A stretch of DNA of 64,000 nt from CAZBXD01 sp965216395 (GTDB lineage: Bacteria; Pseudomonadota; Alphaproteobacteria; Micavibrionales; SZUA-601). How positions within the stretch are numbered: the first letter of the stretch is position 1; every line of letters begins with the position of its first letter. Location: assembly GCA_965216395.1 (NCBI GenBank), contig OZ244156.1:1240001-1304000 (forward strand), read 5' to 3'. The position numbers were made by a program, and so were the translations under genes. The notes beneath the pieces were generated by a model, which was not told the origin of the DNA, made no database searches, and saw only the letters and a list, made by a program, of their open reading frames with translations. Of the stretch, positions 8,405 to 16,834 are shown in pieces.

Positions 8405-9435
8405 TGAACACACCCGATCGTCTTATAGATACAAAAGAACAAGTGGAAGATAGTCCAGAAAAGGCACTCCGCCCCAAATTCTTGGCTGAATTTATTGGTC
8501 AAACCAAAACATGTGCTAATTTAAAGATTTTTGTTGATGCGGCCAAACAACGCGGTGAAGCGCTTGATCATGTACTGATTGCTGGCCCACCGGGTTTGGG
8601 CAAAACCACATTGGCACAAATTATCGCCCGTGAATTAGGGGTAGGTTTTCGTGCCACTTCAGGGCCAGTTATTGCCCGCGCAGGAGATTTGGCCGCGATT
8701 TTGACCAATTTACAAGCTAATGATGTACTTTTTATTGATGAAATTCATCGTCTTTCTCCCGTAGTGGAAGAAATTCTCTATCCCGCGATGGAGGATAATA
8801 AATTGGATCTTATTATTGGCGAAGGACCCGCCGCCCGTTCGGTGCAAATTGATTTACCGCCCTTCACACTTGTAGCGGCAACGACACGTTCTGGCTTATT
8901 AACCACCCCTTTGCGTGATCGCTTTGGCATACCGCTTCGCCTTGATTATTACAGTGCTACTGATTTATCCGATATCGTTACCCGTGCGGGAAAATTATTA
9001 GATATGATAATTACTCAAAAAGGGGCCTATGAAATTGCCAAACGTTCACGGGGAACGCCCCGTGTGGCCGGTCGTCTAATCCGGCGCGTGCGCGATATTG
9101 TTTCCTCACTCAATGTTGAAGAAATTGATGAAAAAACAGCGGATCAAGCCCTCAAACAACTGGATGTTGATGATCACGGTCTGGATCATATGGATCAACG
9201 TTATTTAAAAGTGATTGCTGAACATTATGCTGGTGGCCCTGTAGGTATTGAAACACTCTCAGCCACATTAGGTGAAGAACGCGATGTTTTAGAAGATGTG
9301 ATTGAACCATTTTTATTGCAAAAAGGTCTTGTACAGCGCACCCCGCGCGGGCGTATGCTTTCAAGCGCTGGTTTTAAATATTTAGGTCTGGAAAAACCAA
9401 AAACAGAAAGATCGCAGCAAGGCGAATTACTTTAA
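8404..9435 (+). CDS. ruvB: Holliday junction DNA helicase subunit RuvB
   Basis: The hexameric AAA+ motor for branch migration. Seen: 'LRPKFLAEFIGQ', Walker A 'GPPGLGKTT', Walker B 'VLFIDEIHRL', sensor 1 'VAATTRSGLL', the arginine-finger region 'PLRDRFG', and the winged-helix C-terminus with 'QRTPRGRML'. The 343 residues are normal. The ATG overlaps the preceding stop (TAATG), so translation depends on re-initiation. The 3' end overlaps the convergent XRE gene by 9 bases. Confidence 0.97.
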   Translation: MNTPDRLIDTKEQVEDSPEKALRPKFLAEFIGQTKTCANLKIFVDAAKQRGEALDHVLIAGPPGLGKTTLAQIIARELGVGFRATSGPVIARAGDLAAILTNLQANDVLFIDEIHRLSPVVEEILYPAMEDNKLDLIIGEGPAARSVQIDLPPFTLVAATTRSGLLTTPLRDRFGIPLRLDYYSATDLSDIVTRAGKLLDMIITQKGAYEIAKRSRGTPRVAGRLIRRVRDIVSSLNVEEIDEKTADQALKQLDVDDHGLDHMDQRYLKVIAEHYAGGPVGIETLSATLGEERDVLEDVIEPFLLQKGLVQRTPRGRMLSSAGFKYLGLEKPKTERSQQGELL

Positions 9436-10086
9436 TTTTTCTTGGTCGGATATAATGGTGGCATTATTCCAATGCACCATAAATTGTTGGCGCGCCGAGT
9501 CTGCAATCGTTTGATTTTCAATGATAATCACCCTCTCTGGAGGGCCCCATGTCATAATTGAGTAACTGTTGCCATATACTGCATAAGGAACCTGAGTAAA
9601 AATGCTTTTATCAACCCAACGATACTCCGTTGTGCTACTGGGTGCATATAAAAATTCGTCACTTTCACAAATAAGAATTTTTTCTTTCCATTTTTTTTGC
9701 TCAAAAAGTTTATAGTAACGCGCCAGTTCTTTTTCATTTCTAGCAACAAATTCTCTTTCATCAATGCCAGACATAAGTGTATCTCCGCCATAGATAGATA
9801 TTTTTTTAATAATATCATTTAACCATTTTTGGACAACTTCTTTGCCTTCAACAATTTCAACATTAAAATGTTCTTGGCGTTGGCAAACACCATCTTGGCG
9901 AATAAACTCAATCCCAAAACTCTCTAAAGATGATTTTATCCCCTCTAAGGTTTTAACCCGTGGGGAGGTCACGCCACGCTCAATGTTATTGAGTGATGTT
10001 AAAGATATATTCGAAGCCGTGGCAAGTTCTGACTGTTTCAGTCCCAACAACGCGCGCGCCGCCTTGATTTGCTCAATCGTAATCAT
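9427..10086 (-). CDS. XRE-family regulator with TrmB-like C-terminal domain
   Basis: A 219-residue regulator. Residues 5-60 form a Cro/C1 helix-turn-helix ('LGLKQSELATASNISLTSLN', 'IERGVTSPR'). A middle region (about 75-150) is linker-like. The C-terminal part (about 165-212), with 'VPYAVYGNSYSIMTWG', 'RVIIIENQTIADSARQQF' and a following Trp, resembles the C-terminal effector module of TrmB/MalT-like archaeal regulators. Ligand unknown. It is divergent from yhhQ with a shared intergenic region, so it may regulate itself or yhhQ. The HTH call is firm; the C-terminal similarity is from pattern memory. Confidence 0.82.
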   Translation of the reverse strand: MITIEQIKAARALLGLKQSELATASNISLTSLNNIERGVTSPRVKTLEGIKSSLESFGIEFIRQDGVCQRQEHFNVEIVEGKEVVQKWLNDIIKKISIYGGDTLMSGIDEREFVARNEKELARYYKLFEQKKWKEKILICESDEFLYAPSSTTEYRWVDKSIFTQVPYAVYGNSYSIMTWGPPERVIIIENQTIADSARQQFMVHWNNATIISDQEKLK

Positions 10087-10093
10087 TTATTAA

Positions 10094-10121
10094 TTGACAA
10101 CCTTTTACTATATGGTATTAA
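10094..10121 (+). promoter_or_regulatory. Probable promoter for yhhQ
   Basis: A perfect TTGACA at 10094-10099 and TATTAA at 10116-10121 with a 16-base spacer. It leaves a leader of roughly 100 bases before the yhhQ ATG, which has a strong AAGGAG ribosome site at 10214-10219. It starts right beside the XRE start codon, so a regulator bound here would affect both genes. Confidence 0.45.
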
Positions 10122-10226
10122 TATATGCATTATATACATGAAAATGTGTTTAAAACAATCTTTAAAATCAAATTCTTTGTATAGTGCCCAAATTTTATCA
10201 ATTGAACCTATACGAAGGAGAAAATA

Positions 10227-10889
10227 ATGAACGAACAAACAATAGGTCGAACGAAACAAATCACAGACCGCAGTATCTTAGGATTTGCCGCGCTATTTGG
10301 TATTTATTGCGGGGCTGTTGCCCTTGGTGGTCCCCATGGCGCAAAATTGGTTGGTATTGGCCCGCTGGTTTTCGACGCAGGCCTTGTGACATACTCTTTA
10401 TCTTTTATGATGACCGATATTTGTAGTGAAGTATACGGCAAGTTTTATTCACGTAAGATGGTTTTAGGCGGATTTTTTGCTTTGATTGCCGCCCTAATCA
10501 CAACACAAATCGCCATGTCAGTTCCCGCAGCCGCCGAATGGGAATTGGCCAACGAATATGTTTCAGTTTTTGGCGCTGGTAGCCGTTTGGTCATCGCAGC
10601 TATGGTAACTTTTATTGTCAGCCAGTTTGTCGATATTCAAGTTTTTACATGGATTAGACGGAAAACAGGTGGCAAATATTTGTGGCTAAGGAATAATTTA
10701 TCCACCCTAGCTGGTGGTGCGATGGATGCAATTATTTTCAGTACAATTGCTTTTTATGGCGTTTATCCCGTTTTACCGATTATTTTATCCGCTTATACGA
10801 TAAGAATTTTTATCTCATTGATTGACACACCGTTGGTTTATCTTGGTGTGTGGATTCTGCGAAAAAAATATCCAGAATTGAAGAAGTAA
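10227..10889 (+). CDS. yhhQ: Queuosine precursor transporter (YhhQ/VUT family)
   Basis: An inner-membrane importer of queuosine precursors (preQ0/preQ1) for tRNA modification. The 220-residue protein has about six hydrophobic segments. 'SFMMTDICSEVYGK' and 'AFYGVYPVLPIILSAYTIR' match the VUT/DUF165 family. A GGAG-type ribosome site lies just upstream of ATG 10227. An overlapping frame beginning at 10184 is not the gene. It is a single-gene unit ending in a terminator at 10918. Confidence 0.93.
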   Translation: MNEQTIGRTKQITDRSILGFAALFGIYCGAVALGGPHGAKLVGIGPLVFDAGLVTYSLSFMMTDICSEVYGKFYSRKMVLGGFFALIAALITTQIAMSVPAAAEWELANEYVSVFGAGSRLVIAAMVTFIVSQFVDIQVFTWIRRKTGGKYLWLRNNLSTLAGGAMDAIIFSTIAFYGVYPVLPIILSAYTIRIFISLIDTPLVYLGVWILRKKYPELKK

Positions 10890-10917
10890 TTTACAAACAA
10901 GTCAAAAATTTACAGAT

Positions 10918-10947
10918 AAAAGCGATATTTAACGATATCGCTTTTTT
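10918..10947. terminator. Intrinsic terminator, probably bidirectional
   Basis: A perfect inverted repeat (arms 10918-10928 and 10935-10945, core AGCGATAT/ATATCGCT, 6-base loop) is preceded by an A run and followed by T6. It can end yhhQ on the plus strand and the phosphatase operon on the minus strand, whose last stop is at 10962. Confidence 0.85.
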
Positions 10948-10961
10948 ATTTCATTGATAAA

Positions 10962-11597
10962 TTAAGAAACAAGCCGCAGATCACCGCCCGTTGCTGTTAT
11001 TTTAACAACCTGTGTATTAACGATTGGTTCTGTAGAACAAGCATTTTTGAAAGCTTTCATACCAGTGTTAGAAACCAAATCATAACCTGATATCGACATC
11101 ATTATCATTTTCATATAAAGCGCATGGCTAAAAATAGGTTGGAACCTATCTTTATTGACGATCATAAATTCTTTGAATTGTCGCCCACGGTCGCAAAATT
11201 CTCGGAATGTTTCGGCATTCGGACCATCACGATAATCAGGATCGCCGCGATTCCAATAATCTTGGACGGCCTGTTTACGTTCTTGCGATGTTGTACCGTT
11301 ATATACGGATGGCTCCAGATAAGTAAATTCATGCACAAAATCAAGAAGTTCTGACTGAACATCCGGAAATTTACCGATCGTTGGCGCGGCTGTTAGATAT
11401 GTACGCTTAAATTGTGAGTAATAAATAATATCCGGTTTTTGAATAATTTTCTTTGAAACAGCACGGGCTTGCTTTTCACCCGTTTCTGTTAGAGGGATAT
11501 CTATATGATTGGCCGTTCTATGTCCAATATTCGCCATACTTTCGCCATGACGGATTAACCAAGTTTCAACGCTAATCAAGTTCTTCCTCTTGATCAT
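10962..11597 (-). CDS. Histidine phosphatase superfamily protein (copy 2)
   Basis: A 211-residue phosphoglycerate-mutase-like histidine phosphatase. Seen: the phospho-His motif 'LIRHGESMAN', 'DIPLTETGEKQA', a conserved Arg in 'SQFKRTYLTA', and the second catalytic His in 'PIFSHALYM'. It is paralogous to the gene just upstream: both share 'NIGHRT'/'NAGLKT', 'APTIGKFPDV'/'APTIAKFPDV' and 'YWxRxDPxYxDG'. It overlaps that gene by 26 bases. Substrate unknown; small phosphomonoesters or phosphoprotein are possible. Confidence 0.87.
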   Translation of the reverse strand: MIKRKNLISVETWLIRHGESMANIGHRTANHIDIPLTETGEKQARAVSKKIIQKPDIIYYSQFKRTYLTAAPTIGKFPDVQSELLDFVHEFTYLEPSVYNGTTSQERKQAVQDYWNRGDPDYRDGPNAETFREFCDRGRQFKEFMIVNKDRFQPIFSHALYMKMIMMSISGYDLVSNTGMKAFKNACSTEPIVNTQVVKITATGGDLRLVS

Positions 11598-12225
11598 TGC
11601 CAGTGTTTTTTAAAAAACCAAAATCAAAAATAAATTCATTATCTGTAATTTTTAATTCAATAATTTCGCCATTTTGTACAGTACGATAAGGTTTTTTGTG
11701 ATAAAGATGTTCCAAATATTCACGTGTAGTTAAACTAGGCTTAGAAAGCAATAAACACATTAAACGAATAAAGCGTCCGTGAGAAAACACAACTGTAAAC
11801 TCATTAGATGAAGTTTTCAACGTATCAAGCGTATCTTTGACTCTTTCTAAAAGGTCAAAAAAAGACTCTGCGCCCTCACCATCATTATATTCTGGGTCAT
11901 ATCTTGTCCAATATTCTTCTGCCATTGGCCGACGCTCAGCTTTCGTTGTTCCTTTCCACTTGCTAAGGTTTAGATAGACAAATTCTTGAACATCCCATAC
12001 CTCAACAGGCACATCGGGAAATTTAGCGATCGTGGGCGCAGCTGTTTGATGCGTGCGGACATGCTTGGATAGTATAATTTGAGATGGCTTTTCAATAACC
12101 TGATCCGCTACTTTTTTTGCTTGTTCATGACCGATGTCTGTTAACGTGATTGAAATGGGACATTCTGTTTTTAAACCAGCATTGCCAATACTTTCACCAT
12201 GACGAACGAACCAAACTTTATGCAT
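11572..12225 (-). CDS. Histidine phosphatase superfamily protein (copy 1)
   Basis: A 217-residue paralogue of the preceding entry. Seen: 'WFVRHGESIGN' with the nucleophile His, 'SITLTDIGHEQA', 'SKHVRTHQTAAPTI' and 'VVFSHGRFIRL' with the second His. All core catalytic residues are present. It follows the P-loop protein gene with no gap (stop at 12226, ATG ending at 12225), so the three genes form a tight operon read leftward. Tandem duplication followed by divergence is the simplest history. Confidence 0.87.
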   Translation of the reverse strand: MHKVWFVRHGESIGNAGLKTECPISITLTDIGHEQAKKVADQVIEKPSQIILSKHVRTHQTAAPTIAKFPDVPVEVWDVQEFVYLNLSKWKGTTKAERRPMAEEYWTRYDPEYNDGEGAESFFDLLERVKDTLDTLKTSSNEFTVVFSHGRFIRLMCLLLSKPSLTTREYLEHLYHKKPYRTVQNGEIIELKITDNEFIFDFGFLKNTGNDQEEELD

Positions 12226-12912
12226 TTAAGCAAAAACCTCTGTTTTTTTTGATTCTTCGACACTTAATTTTTTATTTTGTGCAATGGATCTATTAATTTG
12301 ATCTTTCACAAATTCAAAACGCGCCGCGATGCTTTTCTCACGGTCACGATAGAAACTAGGCACGGGGATAACCTGATATCCAAAACTTTTATAAGATTCA
12401 GCAATTTCAAAATAGATTGCCCGCTGAAAATCACTAACAATACGGACCGTATCATCCACCATATCAAGCGGTGATACTAAAAAAACTTTTTTATAACGAA
12501 AGGTTTGACAGGCTCTTTTGAGATTTTGGTTTTCGGACAACCCATTAGCCGTATAAAAACCGTGCACACAAGGCAAACCATAATCATGAATAACGACTTC
12601 TTTGGCATCCAAACCACAACACGCATTGATAAAACGTTCAGCAATTTTATCTTGATGAAATTGTCTATTTTTTAGAAACTCATCATGGCTCATACCCGTA
12701 TTCAATGCCTCAGCAATCACATCACGCGCGTGATCCGTTACATTCCGAAAACCATAATAATCCGTAATTTTTTTTACTAATGTTGTCTTCCCCGAAGATA
12801 CAGAACCCGCAATCGCAAACCAGTTGGTTTGAATAACCACCTGCGATGGGGGAAATTCGTTTTCTTTACCCTTTAAAGAGTGTTTAGAATTGTTTATTGT
12901 ATTCTCGATCAT
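12226..12912 (-). CDS. P-loop NTPase, AAA_28/NadR-kinase-like
   Basis: A 228-residue cytosolic P-loop protein. Seen: Walker A 'AGSVSSGKTTL' (about residues 35-45), 'VTDHARDVIAEAL' and a Walker-B-like 'VVIHDYGLP'. The arrangement resembles the AAA_28/NadR C-terminal kinase group that phosphorylates small molecules. It is the first gene of the three-gene operon with two histidine phosphatases, suggesting a kinase/phosphatase set acting on a common metabolite; that is inference. The first 29 residues precede the domain and the true start may be internal. Confidence 0.72.
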   Translation of the reverse strand: MIENTINNSKHSLKGKENEFPPSQVVIQTNWFAIAGSVSSGKTTLVKKITDYYGFRNVTDHARDVIAEALNTGMSHDEFLKNRQFHQDKIAERFINACCGLDAKEVVIHDYGLPCVHGFYTANGLSENQNLKRACQTFRYKKVFLVSPLDMVDDTVRIVSDFQRAIYFEIAESYKSFGYQVIPVPSFYRDREKSIAARFEFVKDQINRSIAQNKKLSVEESKKTEVFA

Positions 12913-12939
12913 CTCGACTTGAATCTTAATGAGAAATTA

Positions 12940-13356
12940 ATGAACAATCAATACCACAAATTACCTATTCGGGTTTATTATGAAGATACCGATGCACAAG
13001 GTATCGTTTTCTATGCGAATTATTTGAGATATACTGAACGCGCACGCACAGAAATGTTGCGTCATGGTCATTTTGAACATGCCACAAATATGGTCAAAAC
13101 TGGACAGATGTTCGTTGTCAGACATTTAGAAATCAGTTATCATGCTTCTGCTCTTTTAGATGATATGTTGATTGTTAAAACACATGTTGCTAAAATCGGC
13201 GGCGCTTCCGCCTTGTTAATACAAAATATTTATAAAGAAGATACACTCCTTATCGAAACCAATGTGACAATCGTTTGTGTCGATCAAGATTCAAAACCAA
13301 CACGCATTCCAAACAATGCAAGGGATGCATTGAAACAATTTTTAATTCAAGAATAA
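12940..13356 (+). CDS. ybgC: Acyl-CoA thioesterase YbgC (tol-pal associated)
   Basis: A hotdog-fold thioesterase of about 138 residues that begins the tol-pal cluster. Seen: 'RVYYEDTDAQGIVFYANYLRY' in two parts, the YbgC active-site signature with the catalytic Asp in 'EDTDAQG'. The frame is open to an ATG at 12880, but that start would overlap the divergent P-loop gene and add 20 non-conserved residues, so ATG 12940 is preferred. It ends 10 bases before tolQ. Proposed links are to phospholipid acyl metabolism. Confidence 0.93.
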   Translation: MNNQYHKLPIRVYYEDTDAQGIVFYANYLRYTERARTEMLRHGHFEHATNMVKTGQMFVVRHLEISYHASALLDDMLIVKTHVAKIGGASALLIQNIYKEDTLLIETNVTIVCVDQDSKPTRIPNNARDALKQFLIQE

Positions 13357-13366
13357 GAGAATATTT

Positions 13367-14095
13367 ATGAGTATCAATGTCGCCGAAACCACGCTAAAAG
13401 CTTCTGAAACTGCTTATGACTTATCCTTAACGGGCATGTTTTTACATTCTGATTTTCTGGTCAAACTGGTTATTATTATTCTTGTCTTTTGCTCCGTTTG
13501 GGGCTGGGCCATTATTTTTAATAAATATGCGAGTTTTAAATTTCTTAATCGACGCTCCAGTAAATTTGAAGATGCTTTTTGGTCTGGTGAATCTTTGGAT
13601 AAACTCTATGAACGCGTTCATAAAAAGCCGGGCAACCCAATGGCGACTGTATTTTGTGTTGGTATGAAAGAATGGCGCCGGGGCCATAAACGGCGCGAAA
13701 ACGGCCACAGCGAACCCCATGCCGGCCTCATGCAACGTGTTGATCGTGTTATGGCCGTGGCGATTGGCCGAGAGCTTAATCGTAGTGAAAGATATATGCC
13801 ATTTTTAGCCAGTGTTGGTTCAGTCTCACCTTATTTAGGGTTGTTTGGAACCGTTTGGGGTATTATGCATTCATTCACCGCAATTGCCACATCGGCCAAT
13901 ACAAATATTACCGTGATTGCACCAGGGATTGCCGAAGCCTTATTCACCACAGCTCTTGGATTAATAGCTGCCATTCCAGCCGTTGTCGCCTATAACAAAT
14001 TTTCAACCGATCTAGCGCGTTACGGCGACAGGCTGGAAGGTTTTGCCACAGAATTTTCATCGATACTAGCTCGCTATATGGAAGAAGGAGCTTAA
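13367..14095 (+). CDS. tolQ: Tol-Pal system protein TolQ
   Basis: An inner-membrane proton-channel subunit of the TolQRA motor used in outer-membrane constriction. The 242-residue protein has three membrane segments (about 24-48, 140-165 and 178-205) with the MotA/ExbB-type 'GTVWGIMHSFTAIA' and 'EALFTTALGLIAAIPAVVAYN' stretches. Length and topology are normal. Spacing to tolR is 4 bases. Confidence 0.96.
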   Translation: MSINVAETTLKASETAYDLSLTGMFLHSDFLVKLVIIILVFCSVWGWAIIFNKYASFKFLNRRSSKFEDAFWSGESLDKLYERVHKKPGNPMATVFCVGMKEWRRGHKRRENGHSEPHAGLMQRVDRVMAVAIGRELNRSERYMPFLASVGSVSPYLGLFGTVWGIMHSFTAIATSANTNITVIAPGIAEALFTTALGLIAAIPAVVAYNKFSTDLARYGDRLEGFATEFSSILARYMEEGA

Positions 14096-14099
14096 GACC

Positions 14100-14522
14100 A
14101 TGTCATTGGGCATCTATTCCAAAAAGCGCAAAGTTTATCGGCCTCTAGCCGAAATGAATATGACACCCTTTATTGATGTTATGATGGTATTATTAATTGT
14201 TTTTATGGTCGCCGCCCCCCTTATGACAGTTGGGATCAAAGTTGACTTACCTGAAACCAGCGCCAGTGATCTAAGTGACACGAGTGAGCCACTGGTCATT
14301 ACAATTAACAAAAATCAAAAAATATTTTTACAAGAAACCCCTATTTTAATGGTTGAACTTATTCCAAAACTGGTTGCGATCACCGAAAACAATGCACAAC
14401 AAAGAATCTTTATTCGTGGCGATAAATCTTTAGATTACGGCCATGTTATGAATGTTATGGGTCAATTAACAAGTGCAGGTTTCACGCGCGTTGCGCTGGT
14501 TGCGGAAATACCAGAAGAATAA
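14100..14522 (+). CDS. tolR: Tol-Pal system protein TolR
   Basis: A 140-residue ExbD/TolR protein: one membrane helix (about 24-44) preceded by 'EMNMTPFIDVMMVLLIVFM', which carries the essential proton-carrying Asp, and a periplasmic domain ending in 'SAGFTRVALVAE'. It acts with TolQ to use the proton motive force and energise TolA. It lies 3 bases before tolA. Confidence 0.96.
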   Translation: MSLGIYSKKRKVYRPLAEMNMTPFIDVMMVLLIVFMVAAPLMTVGIKVDLPETSASDLSDTSEPLVITINKNQKIFLQETPILMVELIPKLVAITENNAQQRIFIRGDKSLDYGHVMNVMGQLTSAGFTRVALVAEIPEE

Positions 14523-14525
14523 ATC

Positions 14526-15392
14526 ATGCGATTTCGAATTCCCCTTTTCGGTTTTAAGGATCTTGAAAAACAATTTAAATGGTCCCTTATTTTGCATCTT
14601 TTGATTATCGTTTTAAGCATGGTGACCTTACCTAATTTTGCAAAAAAACCGCTTATTATACCACCGAATATCGTTGTTGATTTGGTCGCCCCTTCTGAAT
14701 TGACAACAGCACCAAATACCGTAAAAGAAAAACCACAGCCAAAACCGATTATAGAGCCGAAGAAACCAAAACCAGCCCCCAAATCAGAACCACCGAAAAC
14801 AGTTGAAAAACAAAAAATGATAAAACCAAAACCAGTTGAAAAAATAGAAAAAAAGCCAGAACCTGTACCAACAAAAAAAACCGCTCAAAAAAAAGAAAAA
14901 CAAATTACAAAAAAAGAACCGCCCAAGGAATCACAAACTACACAAGATGATCAATTTTCTTCTCTCCTCAAAAATCTGGTTGGTGAAGAGGATGCACAAT
15001 CACCGCCCTCACCTGATATTGATAAACCGATCGACAGCTCCCAAAAATCGGGGCAAGCCGCAACGGTTTCAGATAATCTCACCCTAAGCCAAGCGGACGC
15101 CTTACGGTACCAATTAGCAAATTGCTGGAATATTCCTGTTGGCGCCATGGATGCTGAAAATTTAGTGGTTGAAATTTTAGCCATTGTAGGGCCTGATCGG
15201 GTTGTTCAATCAACAGAAATTCTTGACAAATCGCGCTATAATAGCGATCCTTTTTTCCGAAGCGCTGCGGATAGTGCGCGCCGTGCTCTGCTTAACCCAA
15301 GATGCTCGCCCCTTGCACTACCCGAAGATAAATACGATCTTTGGAAAAATATACGTATACGCTTTAATCCCAAAGAAATGTTTGGAGGATAA
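14526..15392 (+). CDS. tolA: Tol-Pal system protein TolA
   Basis: A 288-residue trans-periplasmic link. Seen: an N-terminal membrane anchor (about 18-38), a long Pro/Lys/Glu-rich domain (about 65-150) with repeated K-P-x-P units, an acidic linker, and a C-terminal TonB/TolA-type domain from about 185 ('LRYQLANCWNIPVGA'). The Pro/Lys-rich middle replaces the Ala/Lys helix of E. coli TolA, as is usual in Alphaproteobacteria. It is identified by domain order and the tolQR-tolB context. Confidence 0.93.
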   Translation: MRFRIPLFGFKDLEKQFKWSLILHLLIIVLSMVTLPNFAKKPLIIPPNIVVDLVAPSELTTAPNTVKEKPQPKPIIEPKKPKPAPKSEPPKTVEKQKMIKPKPVEKIEKKPEPVPTKKTAQKKEKQITKKEPPKESQTTQDDQFSSLLKNLVGEEDAQSPPSPDIDKPIDSSQKSGQAATVSDNLTLSQADALRYQLANCWNIPVGAMDAENLVVEILAIVGPDRVVQSTEILDKSRYNSDPFFRSAADSARRALLNPRCSPLALPEDKYDLWKNIRIRFNPKEMFGG

Positions 15393-15394
15393 AC

Positions 15395-16723
15395 ATGACA
15401 CGACAATTAATAATTTTTATAACAAGTTTCTTCTTTTTGAGCTTATCGACTTTGCCGTCTCATGCTGAATTAAGAATTGACGTGACACGTGGCACGATGA
15501 AACCAACGCCCATCGCCATTGTTAATTTCTCTGGAACATCAAATTCTGAAAATAATTTAGGCCAAAAAGTTGCCTCGGTTATCCAAGATAACCTCGATCG
15601 ATCAGGCTTATTTCAACCAATTGCCCAACAAGCCTTTATTGAAAAAAATCCTGTACTAGATCAAAACCCACGTTTTAGTGATTGGCGTCTCATTAATTCG
15701 CAAGCTTTGGTCGTCGGAAAAATTAGTCAAACGAATAATAAAGTCACAATCGAATTTCGTTTATGGGATGTTTTTGCCGAACAACAAATGATTGGCCGGC
15801 GCTTTACAACAACTCAGGAAAACTGGCGACAATTAGCGCATTTAATTTCAGACGCAATATATTCTCGTTTAACCGGTGAAGAGGGGTATTTTGATACACG
15901 CATTGTTTATATCGCTGAATCGGGAAGTCCAGATCGTCGTAAAAAACGTCTGGCCATTATGGATCAAGATGGCGCCAATCATCGCTACTTAACAGATGGT
16001 CAGGCCCTAACATTGACACCGCGTTTTTCACCAAATGAACAACTCATTACCTATATGGCTTACGAAAACAGACAACCCAAAGTTTTTGTTTATGATTTAC
16101 AAACGGGGCGCCGTACTGTCTTAGGCAGTTTTCCTGGTATGACATTTGCACCACGTTTTTCTCCTGACAGTAAGAATGTCATTATGTCGATGGCCAAAAA
16201 CGGTAATACAGATATATATACGATTAATTTACAATCAAAGCGCGCCCGCCGTTTAACCAAATCACGTTCAATTGAAACAAGTCCTTCTTACGCACCGGAT
16301 GGAAAACGTATTGTTTTTGAGTCTGACCGTGGGGGTTCTCAACAACTTTACACAATGAATGCAGACGGGTCTGCAATCAAAAGGATTACTTTTGGTGATG
16401 GACGCTATGCGAATCCTGTATGGTCGCCCCGTGGTGATTTGATCGCTTTTACGCGCATGTATAAAGGGAAGTTTTATATTGGTGTTATTCGCCCCGATGG
16501 TTCAGGCGAACGAATGATCACTCAGGCATTTCATGTTGAAGGCCCTACATGGTCGCCCAATGGCCGCGTTTTAATGTATTTTAAGGAACGCCCCACAGGT
16601 AACGCCCTTAAGGGTCGTGAGACGCGTCTTTATAGTATTGATTTAACCGGACATCATGAACAAATGGTCAAAACCCCCGGGTTCGGATCTGATCCTGCAT
16701 GGTCACCGCGCATCAGAAAATAA
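15395..16723 (+). CDS. tolB: Tol-Pal system beta-propeller protein TolB
   Basis: A 442-residue periplasmic protein that binds Pal and the TolA C-terminus. Seen: a signal peptide (about 1-24, ending 'LPSHA'), an N-terminal alpha/beta domain ('PIAIVNFSG'), then a six-bladed WD40-like propeller with repeated 'PRFSPD'/'PSYAPDG'/'PTWSPNG' blades. It starts 2 bases after tolA. About 110 bases with a likely separate promoter precede pal. Confidence 0.96.
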   Translation: MTRQLIIFITSFFFLSLSTLPSHAELRIDVTRGTMKPTPIAIVNFSGTSNSENNLGQKVASVIQDNLDRSGLFQPIAQQAFIEKNPVLDQNPRFSDWRLINSQALVVGKISQTNNKVTIEFRLWDVFAEQQMIGRRFTTTQENWRQLAHLISDAIYSRLTGEEGYFDTRIVYIAESGSPDRRKKRLAIMDQDGANHRYLTDGQALTLTPRFSPNEQLITYMAYENRQPKVFVYDLQTGRRTVLGSFPGMTFAPRFSPDSKNVIMSMAKNGNTDIYTINLQSKRARRLTKSRSIETSPSYAPDGKRIVFESDRGGSQQLYTMNADGSAIKRITFGDGRYANPVWSPRGDLIAFTRMYKGKFYIGVIRPDGSGERMITQAFHVEGPTWSPNGRVLMYFKERPTGNALKGRETRLYSIDLTGHHEQMVKTPGFGSDPAWSPRIRK

Positions 16724-16749
16724 ATAGACGAACCAAAACTCTATAAGAC

Positions 16750-16778
16750 TTGCATATCGAGCAAATACACGATACAAA
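16750..16778 (+). promoter_or_regulatory. Possible internal promoter for pal
   Basis: TTGCAT (16750-16755) and TACAAA (16773-16778) are separated by 17 bases in the only sizeable gap of the tol-pal cluster. pal has its own strong ribosome site, TAGGAG at 16823-16828, 6 bases before the ATG. Independent expression of the abundant Pal lipoprotein would make sense. Pattern match only. Confidence 0.4.
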
Positions 16779-16834
16779 TAACACATTATTTACGTTTTTT
16801 CAAACTTACCTCTAAGGAAAATAGGAGTTTATTT

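Noticed and set aside
10122..10226. preQ1 riboswitch in the yhhQ leader
   Set aside because: The leader is long enough and the gene fits, but the conserved preQ1-I or preQ1-II sequence patterns are absent by eye.
12880..12939. Upstream ATG for ybgC
   Set aside because: It would add 20 non-conserved residues and overlap the divergent P-loop gene; ATG 12940 starts at the conserved hotdog domain.
14700..14940. Repeats in tolA
   Set aside because: The repeated Lys-Pro units are the normal low-complexity periplasmic arm of TolA, not a mobile or regulatory repeat.
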